This document shows positions 5,771 to 11,761 of a stretch of DNA of 11,761 bases, piece after piece. Numbering within the stretch: the first letter of the stretch is position 1; each line of letters starts with the position of its first letter. The stretch comes from JBMNKL01 sp050261495. Its GTDB lineage: Bacteria > Bacillota > Clostridia > Acetivibrionales > DTU013. The position numbers were made by a program, and so were the translations under genes. The stretch is from contig JBLNDI010000071.1 of NCBI GenBank assembly GCA_050261495.1, positions 1 through 11,761 on the forward strand, written 5' to 3'. The notes under the pieces were generated by a model. The model was given only the letters and a program-made list of their open reading frames with translations. It was not told where the DNA came from and did no database searches.

Positions 5771-6511
5771 TTACGCCTGCCATGTAATTTTTATCCTTTG
5801 CTCTTCCTGTGCCAGATCATTTTTCAAAATATTGCGCCTTATTTCAGCTTCCGTACGGGAATCCAGGACCGCAGGGCATACATCTCTTATCTTCAGAAGG
5901 ACAAAACCCTGGTCTGTCTGAAAAGGTCCAACAATTTCTCCCGGTTTCGCACCGAAAGCGGCAGCCGACATGTCGCTCCTTAATTCATGTCTCCTGAAAA
6001 AGCCTGCATATCCGCCTCGCCGGGCATTTTCATCCGTTGAATACCTGTTAGCCAGGACAATAAATTCAACCTCGTCTTCCTCCGCCTGCGCAAGAAGTTC
6101 CATCGCCACTTCCCGGTCCGCCACGGTCATCGTGTACAGTTCGACGGCATCCATTTCAGTCTTGGCTTCGATGAAAAACTGCTCGACTTTTTTTTGCGGG
6201 TATGCTTCCATCAATTTCTTTTCGATGAGTTTCAATGACAGTTCGGATTCAATGTCATCCAGTGTCAAGCCGTTTTCCCGGAGCCATTTTTTTGTTTCAC
6301 CGGCCATAAACAGCCCGTTTTGTTTTCTGAAAAGGTCAAAGCTTTCCTGCAGTTCATCATCGGTAACCGAAATGTTTCTTTCGCAAGCCATTTTTTCGAT
6401 GGCATAACGGCGGACCAGCAATTTTAAAAAAGGCCTTCCCGCTTGCGTCTTCATCAACTGAACTATCTCTTTTTCAGTGATATCTTTTTCATTTATGGAC
6501 AATACCTTCAT
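5771..6511 (-). CDS. Cytoplasmic PpiC/parvulin-like peptide maturation protein
   Basis: A 246-aa protein, ATG at 6511 with AAGGAG (6519-6524) 7 nt upstream. Residues about 12-105 form a helical SurA_N-like domain with the motif LFRKQNGLFMAGETKKWL. Residues about 120-212 form a parvulin-type rotamase domain (GGYAGFFRRHEL at 166-177, GEIVGPFQTDQGFVLLKI at 191-208). Two features stand out. There is no signal peptide or lipobox, although most Gram-positive PpiC proteins (PrsA) are exported lipoproteins. The usual G-(Y/W)-H-(I/L) histidine near the domain end is Phe203, so isomerase activity may be weak or lost. It resembles the PpiC-related proteins described as putative peptide maturation factors beside C39 exporters. 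It probably binds or folds the Pro-rich precursor encoded next, before export. The short protein at 4770-5180 is a paralogue of its N-terminal domain. It follows the HlyD-like gene by 21 bp. Confidence 0.82.
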   Translation of the reverse strand: MKVLSINEKDITEKEIVQLMKTQAGRPFLKLLVRRYAIEKMACERNISVTDDELQESFDLFRKQNGLFMAGETKKWLRENGLTLDDIESELSLKLIEKKLMEAYPQKKVEQFFIEAKTEMDAVELYTMTVADREVAMELLAQAEEDEVEFIVLANRYSTDENARRGGYAGFFRRHELRSDMSAAAFGAKPGEIVGPFQTDQGFVLLKIRDVCPAVLDSRTEAEIRRNILKNDLAQEEQRIKITWQA

Positions 6512-6532
6512 GCCTTTTCTCCTTTCCTAATA

Positions 6533-7216
6533 TCATGAACTTTTATGTAAAACCAAGTTTTCATCGAAGCATTTTTTCAAAAGACTCGTTTTCCCGGTAA
6601 TAATCTCTATGTTGGCGGACATACCGGGCAGAAGCTCCATTCCTTCGTTCTCCTCCAGCGTGATTAAAACAACCACCCGCAAACCCTGTCCGGGCAGATT
6701 TGAGGTGGTTATTTCCTTTACGCTGCCTGACAGGGCGCCGTAATTCTGGTAAGGGTAGGCGTCCAGCTTCACCCGGACGGGAAGCCCCTGGGCGATGCTT
6801 CCCAGGCTCTGCTCCTGCAGCGCAACGACAATACCAATCTGTGATGAAGGGTAAATCACTGCCAACCTTTCTCCCGCTGCAACCATGTCTCCCGTAAGAA
6901 GGTCCCTTTCCCATATCAAGACTCCGTCGGATGGGGAAGTGATCTCAAATGTTTCCACCGAGGCGTCCATTTTCCCGAAGCTGATTAACAACTGGTTTTC
7001 GGATACCGGCTTTTCCGATTTTGCAAACACTTTCTCCACCACGCCGTCAGATGGAGAACAAACAGCCCTTGGCTCTCCCAGGAAGCTGACATAGCCTCTC
7101 CCGGGCACTGTCAACTCCACCGGCATGAAATACGCCCAAACCGCTGAAATAGCTATAAAGATAAGAATGATGCCATATATCCAATTTGTATAGGGAGAAA
7201 TCTTTTTCAGCTTCAT
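6533..7216 (-). CDS. Short HlyD-like membrane fusion/adaptor protein
   Basis: A 227-aa protein, ATG at 7216 with AGGAGG (7225-7230) 8 nt upstream, 17 bp after the exporter stop. A short cytoplasmic N-terminus, one TM helix (about 12-29) and an outside domain give the HlyD topology. Two lipoyl half-motifs, each starting SPSDGV (54-59 and 94-99), lie almost back to back, followed by a beta-barrel region (about 125-207) with LPGMSANIEI. The long alpha-helical hairpin that normally separates the half-motifs and meets TolC is absent, and the protein is about half the usual length. That suits a single-membrane cell with no outer-membrane channel. It is expected to pair with the C39 ABC exporter and guide the peptide away from the membrane. 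Confidence 0.88.
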   Translation of the reverse strand: MKLKKISPYTNWIYGIILIFIAISAVWAYFMPVELTVPGRGYVSFLGEPRAVCSPSDGVVEKVFAKSEKPVSENQLLISFGKMDASVETFEITSPSDGVLIWERDLLTGDMVAAGERLAVIYPSSQIGIVVALQEQSLGSIAQGLPVRVKLDAYPYQNYGALSGSVKEITTSNLPGQGLRVVVLITLEENEGMELLPGMSANIEIITGKTSLLKKCFDENLVLHKSS

Positions 7217-7233
7217 ATCCGCGACCTCCTCTG

Positions 7234-10200
7234 TTAACTGTTGAGCTGCTGGCTGTTCAAATAGAAATACAGGCCTTTTTTCTCCATCAGTTCATAATGC
7301 GTCCCCTGTTCAACGATGGTTCCCCTGTCCAGGACCACTATCCTGTCCGCGTTTCTTACCGTGCTGAGCCGGTGTGCAATGACAATGGTAGTACGGCCTT
7401 TGAAGATATTCTCCAGGTTCTGCTGGATGATTCTTTCCGACTCGGTATCCAATGCGCTTGTGGCTTCATCCAGGATTAATATTTTAGGCTTGGTGAAAAG
7501 AGCCCGTGCAATCGCAATGCGTTGCCTCTGCCCGCCGGACAATGTAAGTCCCCGCTCTCCGATAACGGTTTCATATCCCATCGGCAGCTCGGATATGAAA
7601 TCATGGGCTCCGGCCAGCATGGCCGCGGTAATGACGTCCTGCATCGGCGGATCGGCTACCCCAAGCGCGATATTCTCGCGGATGGTTCCGCTGAACAGGA
7701 AGTTGTCCTGCAATACCACCCCGATCTGCCTGCGCAGGCTGGATGATGCGATATTCCGGATATCTATGCCGTCTATCAGGATGGATCCCTCGGTGGGGTT
7801 GTAAAGCCTGAGAACCAGGTTGGCCAGGGTAGTTTTGCCGGAACCGCTCCGTCCCACCAGCGCCACGGTTTGACCGGAATCAATTTCCAGCGTGATATTT
7901 TGCAAAACATTCTCTCCTTCACTGCTGTACCGGAAAGATACGTTTTTAAATGATATCGTCCCCTTTATGGGAGGCATCACAATGTTTGCCTGGGTTTTTG
8001 CCTGCTCCGGCTCCGAATCCATGACGTCGTTAATCCTTTCCATTGCGATCCGGGCTTCCTGGATTTTGTCCCATACGCCGATCATCCGCAGGGCGGGGGA
8101 GATGACGCTGCCAAGCAGGGAAGTGAACGCCATCATCTGGCCTATGGAAATTTGATTTGTCATAACAAGCCTTGCGCCAAACCATAATACCAGGGTTGTG
8201 CTCAGCGTTTGCAAAACCCTGCTGATTGCGTCCGCTCCCGTCACAACCATGGAAGCCTTGAATTGTAAAGTCATAAGCTTTTCCAGTATTTCTTCCCATT
8301 TCCACCGTACCGGTTTTTCTACCGCCATTGCCTTTACGGTGTTGATCCCGTTAATGGACTCCACGATGTAGGACTGTGTCTCTGCGCCGGCCTGAAAGGT
8401 CTCCTTGCTGATTTTTTTCATTATGGGCGTAAACACTAAGGTTAAGACGGCAAAGAGGGGAATCAGCAGAAGGGCTGCAAGCGTAAGCTTCCAGTTGTAA
8501 TAAAACATCAGGGAAAGATAAACAATCAGCGACAGGAAATCCAGTATGACAGACAGGCTCGTTCCCGTCAGCAAATCCCTTATTTTCGAATTCTCGTTCA
8601 GCCTGGAAATAATATCTCCCACCTTCCGTTGCTGGAAGAACTTGATGGGAAGGCTGAGAACATGCGTATAAAATTCGATCAGCATGGATATGTCGATTTG
8701 ACGGCCGGCAAAGACCAGCATATACTGTCGCAGAAATGCTGTTATGGTCTGGAATACGGCTATGATAAGCATCCCGATGAGCATTATGTTGAGCATGTTC
8801 ATGTCTTGCTGCACCAGGACCTTGTCAATGATATTCTGGGTAAAGACCGGTGTGGCCACGCCAAACAGCTGAAGCACAATGGAGATGATAAATACTTTGG
8901 CCAGGAGGTTCCTTTGTTCCCGGACAAAGGGAAGAAACCTTGCAAACGTGGTTTTGGATTCTTCCGCCTTGTACAATTCCGGCGTTGGCTCCAGCAGCAG
9001 CAGAATCCCGCCCCAGCCCTTCATAAACTCTTCCCTGGAGTATTTTTTCAAACCGATAGCCGGGTCGGCCACTACCACGCAATTTTCTTCAACCCGGTAC
9101 AAGACAATGTAGTGATAACCTTCCCAGTGGGCAATGGCAGGCATGGCCGAACGTTTCAATGTTTTATAATCAGCCCGGATACCCCTGGACCGCAGGCCGA
9201 CGTTTTCGGCTGCTTCGGCAAGGCTGTGCAGGGTTGCCCCTTCCCTTGTGACATTTGCCATTTCCCTGAAACGGTTGATGCTGATATTTACACGGTAAAA
9301 GCACGTTATCATAGCAAGGCACGCCGCACCGCAATCCATTTCGCTCTGCTGCAGAAGAACGGGATACCTCCGCTTTTTCCTGGGCTTGAAGGCTTTCAGG
9401 GCTTTCGTTTTTTCTGCTTCCTCAACAGTTTCTTCCCCGACGATTTCAGGCACGGAATGCGTATCCTCCGTGAAATACCAGGTGTGGGAAAATGCTTCCG
9501 CAGCGGCAGCTTCCTGATCGATTTCCTGTTCCGTCTCTTTGCCGGAAAGCATTTGACGGACGTCCTGGCTGTAGCCTGCCGCCACCCCCAAAATTGCATT
9601 CCTGACCTGTGGGATGGTCTGAATGATTTTTTCAAAATCCTTCTTGTCCAGGCAATATGCATTTACATCCGTAGCAGCCTTTACGCCGGCTGCCCTGGGC
9701 GCGCCGGTCAGCAGCGCCAGTTCGCCGAAGAATTGGCCTTTTCCGAGCCGGTTGATGATTTTTCCGCCCTGGCTTTCCTTTATCACTTCCACATCGCCGG
9801 AACGAATCAGGTAGAATGCGTTTCCTTCTTCTCCTTCATGGACTATAAATTCCCCCGCCCGGAAGGATACCTTCCGGAAGCATTCCAGGAACCCCCGCAG
9901 TTCGACTGCATCCAGCGGTGAAAAAACCGAGCATTGCCGGATGAAATTCCGCAGGCTGATATCTGATATGTAATCTTCAAAATATTCCTTCAAAGCCGGG
10001 TGCTTCTGTAAAATTTCCAGGAACCTGGCCCGCGACAGTTCAAGCACCACCAGTTCACCGCTGGCTCTTACCGTAAACTCACTGGGTTCTCCGGTCAAAA
10101 CGGACTGTTCTCCAAAGTGATCCCCCTTTGTCAGGCTGGCCATCGTGGTTTCCTTGCCTTCGCTGTTCAGCCCTACCAGCCTGGCTTTCCCCGAATATAT

Positions 10201-10362
10201 TACATAGAAGGAATCCGATGGTTCACCCGCCTTGCAGATGGTATTCCCAAGCGTGAATTTACGCTCTGCAAACCCATCGATCACCACTTCCAAATCTTCT
10301 TCAGACAGCATGCTCAGAAATGAGGTTTTTTTCAATACTGCTTCAATATCGTTCCTGTACAT
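7234..10362 (-). CDS. Peptide exporter: two cyclic-nucleotide-binding domains, C39 peptidase, ABC transporter
   Basis: A 1042-aa membrane protein predicted to cut the leader after Gly-Gly and export the peptide using ATP. The start is set at ATG 10362 (GGGAG 6-8 nt upstream); ATG 10377 lacks a ribosome binding site. Domains: cNMP-binding 1 (about 8-130), cNMP-binding 2 (about 143-260), acidic linker (about 270-325), C39 peptidase (about 330-460; Q338, C344 in QQSEMDCGAAC, H417, D433), six-TM export domain (about 485-765), ATPase (about 800-1035; Walker A GRSGSGKTT 837-845, LSGGQ 941-945, Walker B D965/E966, H997). In domain 2 the phosphate-binding cassette keeps E214 and R223, and A224 after the Arg is the cAMP-type residue. 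In domain 1 the Arg is replaced (TGEPSEF), so it may not bind nucleotide. Classic bacteriocin exporters of about 720 aa lack the front 330 residues, which suggests cAMP-controlled export. A 24-bp gap follows the DUF3307-like gene. Confidence 0.95.
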   Translation of the reverse strand: MYRNDIEAVLKKTSFLSMLSEEDLEVVIDGFAERKFTLGNTICKAGEPSDSFYVIYSGKARLVGLNSEGKETTMASLTKGDHFGEQSVLTGEPSEFTVRASGELVVLELSRARFLEILQKHPALKEYFEDYISDISLRNFIRQCSVFSPLDAVELRGFLECFRKVSFRAGEFIVHEGEEGNAFYLIRSGDVEVIKESQGGKIINRLGKGQFFGELALLTGAPRAAGVKAATDVNAYCLDKKDFEKIIQTIPQVRNAILGVAAGYSQDVRQMLSGKETEQEIDQEAAAAEAFSHTWYFTEDTHSVPEIVGEETVEEAEKTKALKAFKPRKKRRYPVLLQQSEMDCGAACLAMITCFYRVNISINRFREMANVTREGATLHSLAEAAENVGLRSRGIRADYKTLKRSAMPAIAHWEGYHYIVLYRVEENCVVVADPAIGLKKYSREEFMKGWGGILLLLEPTPELYKAEESKTTFARFLPFVREQRNLLAKVFIISIVLQLFGVATPVFTQNIIDKVLVQQDMNMLNIMLIGMLIIAVFQTITAFLRQYMLVFAGRQIDISMLIEFYTHVLSLPIKFFQQRKVGDIISRLNENSKIRDLLTGTSLSVILDFLSLIVYLSLMFYYNWKLTLAALLLIPLFAVLTLVFTPIMKKISKETFQAGAETQSYIVESINGINTVKAMAVEKPVRWKWEEILEKLMTLQFKASMVVTGADAISRVLQTLSTTLVLWFGARLVMTNQISIGQMMAFTSLLGSVISPALRMIGVWDKIQEARIAMERINDVMDSEPEQAKTQANIVMPPIKGTISFKNVSFRYSSEGENVLQNITLEIDSGQTVALVGRSGSGKTTLANLVLRLYNPTEGSILIDGIDIRNIASSSLRRQIGVVLQDNFLFSGTIRENIALGVADPPMQDVITAAMLAGAHDFISELPMGYETVIGERGLTLSGGQRQRIAIARALFTKPKILILDEATSALDTESERIIQQNLENIFKGRTTIVIAHRLSTVRNADRIVVLDRGTIVEQGTHYELMEKKGLYFYLNSQQLNS

Positions 10363-10386
10363 AAAATTCTCTCCCATGCATATGTG

Positions 10387-10722
10387 TTACAGCAGGCATA
10401 CCAGGGCCAGAACAACCGCATGCCATGACTGGTCTATCATCATGAGCAGCCATGGAGTATCATCGCTCTTTGTTATCATTTTGGACCACCACAGGACGAA
10501 TCCCCGCCTGTCCAGCACCAGGTGCGCAACAAACAGGACAGGGTATCCCAAAACATTGATTCCTCCCCCAAGGAAGGCAAACAATGCAACCGCCGCCGTA
10601 TAGACGGATGTGTGCACCAGCAGGGGCAGGAGCTTTGTGCTTTTATTCCCGGCCATCCACCGGTTCTGCAGCAAAAAGTCCCCTGCAATGTGGCCAACCA
10701 GGAGCCAGGCCAATATCCCCAT
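10387..10722 (-). CDS. DUF3307-like small membrane protein
   Basis: A 111-aa hydrophobic protein with about three to four TM segments. Conserved polar residues lie in membrane-proximal positions: H11-x2-GDFLLQ (11-19), H37, H67 with DRR (71-73) and DQSWH (97-101). This pattern fits the DUF3307 family, whose function is unknown. The ATG at 10722 lies 1 nt after the stop of the Crp-like gene, with GAGGTG at 10727-10732, so the two are probably translationally coupled. Its stop is 24 bp before the exporter start. The His/Asp pattern could suggest metal binding or a membrane enzyme, but this is speculative. It may be a passenger in the operon or an accessory of the export system. Confidence 0.75.
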   Translation of the reverse strand: MGILAWLLVGHIAGDFLLQNRWMAGNKSTKLLPLLVHTSVYTAAVALFAFLGGGINVLGYPVLFVAHLVLDRRGFVLWWSKMITKSDDTPWLLMMIDQSWHAVVLALVCLL

Positions 10723-10723
10723 A

Positions 10724-11389
10724 TCACACCTCGTTTTGCAGGCTCTTCAGATCTTTTATGACAAGACGCCTGTTTTCAAAAGTAATTAATGCTTTTTTTT
10801 CAAGCTTCCTGAATACCTTTGTTACCGTTTCCCTGGCAACCCCGGCAAGTGAAGCCATATCATCGTGTGTTAACCTCGGGCGGATAATGATCCCGCCGTT
10901 GTGAGGCTGCCCGCATTTCTCGGCAAGGTAAACCAGCTGGCCTATAACCTTTTCATGTGAATTACCGCTGACAAGCAGCGCAATTTGACGATTGGCCCAT
11001 CGGAGTCTGCACGTGAGAATTTCTGCAATTTTCAGGCCAAATGACGGAGCTTTTGAAAGCAATTCCTCAAACCGGCGCTGTGGAATATAATAAACTTCTG
11101 TAGGCTCCAGGGCTTTAACCGATGCCGAACGGATATGTTTGCCGAAAGTAGCCATTTCTCCGATAATATCCCCGGGCGAAAGGATGGCAAGCGTTTTTTC
11201 CCGTCCATTCCAGATGGACTGGTAAACTTTAACATACCCGTTCAGGATTAAGTATATCCCGTCTGTCAAATCTTCTTCGTAAAAAATTGGCTCTCCGCGT
11301 TTGTATTGCTTACGAATGAATGATTTACTGATGTCCTGCAATTGCTGCGAATTAAAACTTGAGAAAATGCTTTCTTTTATAAAAAACAT
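10724..11389 (-). CDS. Crp/Fnr-family transcriptional regulator, cAMP-binding type
   Basis: A 221-aa protein. ATG at 11389 is preferred because AGGTGG lies 6 nt upstream; an in-frame TTG at 11395 abuts that site. Residues about 8-120 form the cyclic-nucleotide-binding beta-roll with the cassette IIGEMATFGKHIRSASV (75-91). E78, R87 and S88 match the cAMP-contacting residues of E. coli CRP (GEL... RSA). Residues about 145-215 form a winged HTH. The recognition helix ARETVTKVFRKLE has R186, E187 and K191 where CRP has R180, E181 and R185, so a TGTGA-like half-site is expected. The N-terminal Cys cluster of FNR is absent, so Fe-S oxygen sensing is unlikely. It is the first gene of the cluster, behind a leader shared with the SLH gene. 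A fitting site sits before the precursor gene. Cognate cyclase and site in one cluster support cAMP, but another ligand remains possible. Confidence 0.9.
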   Translation of the reverse strand: MFFIKESIFSSFNSQQLQDISKSFIRKQYKRGEPIFYEEDLTDGIYLILNGYVKVYQSIWNGREKTLAILSPGDIIGEMATFGKHIRSASVKALEPTEVYYIPQRRFEELLSKAPSFGLKIAEILTCRLRWANRQIALLVSGNSHEKVIGQLVYLAEKCGQPHNGGIIIRPRLTHDDMASLAGVARETVTKVFRKLEKKALITFENRRLVIKDLKSLQNEV

Positions 11390-11455
11390 CTCCAACCACC
11401 TACCGGATTTATTCCGTAATGGTTAAGCCGATATCTTCAACTAACCCCCTTTGAC

Positions 11456-11551
11456 GGACGGCCGGCATTTTAAATTTCTATTTATTACTTTAATAAACAC
11501 CTTGCTTTAAATATAGGATGAATATGCTTCTATTCAGTAAGAAAAGTGTTA
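11456..11551 (-). repeat. Duplicated leader/promoter block, copy 2 (upstream of the crp-like gene)
   Basis: The partner of 1571-1666, in the same orientation, ending 66 bp before the start codon of the Crp-like gene. The 39-bp distal part (11513-11551) is nearly identical to copy 1, and similarity fades toward the gene. Homology stops abruptly at 11551, where the flanks become unrelated. The two copies lie 9.9 kb apart and bracket the whole peptide-system cluster. It probably contains the promoter for the crp-like gene, possibly with an operator shared by both ends of the cluster. Confidence 0.75.
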
Positions 11552-11761
11552 TATGCAGGTCAATTGAAAAGGTAATTTCCGCTTTGCAAAAGTAAATTCA
11601 ACAGAAGCTGTATCGTCGGGCAAGATCAGCGTTTTGACTAGTTTTAGATTAGTTTATTTGGACAAATTTTAAATGCTTTTCAGTCAATAATAGGTTAAAA
11701 TATAGGCTAGAGGAGCAAAGCCAACCCTTTTATGAGCATAACAAAACAGAGGTATGGAAAT
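11552..11761. other. AT-rich intergenic end with no clear gene
   Basis: No minus-strand coding signal is seen. TTGACT (11634-11639) and AGTCAA (11682-11687) are inverted copies 42 bp apart, which may be chance. AGGAG at 11711-11715 precedes a plus-strand ATG at 11732 that stays open for ten codons to the edge. If a gene starts there it would be divergent from the cluster, making this the shared upstream region. Confidence 0.5.
11732..11761 (+). CDS. Possible start of a divergent plus-strand gene, cut by the window edge
   Basis: ATG at 11732 is followed by ten open codons (MSITKQRYGN). AGGAG at 11711-11715 lies 16 nt upstream, which is too far for a strong start. It is too short to identify or to prove coding. 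Confidence 0.2.
   Translation, partial: MSITKQRYGN

Noticed and set aside
8629..9921. Long plus-strand ORF of 430 codons
   Set aside because: It lies wholly antisense to the exporter, whose domains and motifs are unmistakable. Its product is rich in His, Cys and Phe with no recognisable domain, and no ribosome binding site was seen.
10363..10377. Upstream exporter start at ATG 10377
   Set aside because: No ribosome binding site precedes it; GGGAGAG lies between the two ATGs and serves ATG 10362.
10724..11389. FNR-type oxygen sensor
   Set aside because: There is no N-terminal Cys cluster, and the cAMP-contact Arg-Ser pair is intact.
11634..11761. Insertion sequence end (TTGACT/AGTCAA pair and plus-strand ORF start)
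   Set aside because: The inverted pair is only 6 bp, no target duplication is seen, and ten codons are too few to identify a transposase.

Overview
The window looks like a Bacillota (Clostridia-type) chromosome segment. The supporting signs are an S-layer-homology (SLH) surface protein, near-consensus AGGAGG-type ribosome binding sites before most genes, a short HlyD-like adaptor with no coiled-coil hairpin (suited to a single-membrane cell), and roughly balanced base composition. The species cannot be fixed from sequence alone. Every convincing gene lies on the minus strand, so transcription runs from high to low coordinates.

Layout in transcription order: a 96-bp duplicated leader (11551-11456); a Crp/Fnr-family regulator (11389-10724); a DUF3307-like membrane protein (10722-10387); a large exporter with two cyclic-nucleotide-binding domains, a C39 peptidase and an ABC transporter (10362-7234); a short HlyD-like adaptor (7216-6533); a cytoplasmic PpiC/parvulin-like protein (6511-5771); a Crp-type operator and promoter (5767-5725); a 91-aa double-glycine peptide precursor (5686-5411); a strong 69-bp hairpin (5340-5272); a second, short PpiC-N-domain protein (5180-4770); a CHASE2 class III adenylate cyclase (4734-2962); a 30-codon small ORF that exactly fills the next gap (2965-2873); a FecR-domain lipoprotein (2876-1677); the second copy of the duplicated leader (1666-1571); and a secreted SLH protein (1482 to beyond the left edge).

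The most interesting reading is a cAMP-wired peptide secretion system. The cyclase carries the Lys/Asp pair typical of adenylate cyclases and a CHASE2 sensor outside the membrane, probably partnered by the FecR lipoprotein. Its product could act at two points: on the Crp-like protein, for which a 9/10 match to TGTGA-N6-TCACA sits 41.5 bp upstream of the inferred start site of the precursor gene, and on the second cyclic-nucleotide domain of the exporter, which keeps the phosphate-binding Arg. The precursor has a leader ending in LGG and a Cys-free, Pro-rich 65-residue core with mirrored repeats. The two PpiC-like proteins, both without signal peptides, are probably its cytoplasmic chaperones or maturation factors. 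The C39 domain would remove the leader during export. No lanthipeptide, radical-SAM, YcaO or other recognised RiPP-modifying enzyme is in the window.

The 11552-11761 end is AT-rich with no clear gene, apart from a possible plus-strand ORF start at the edge.
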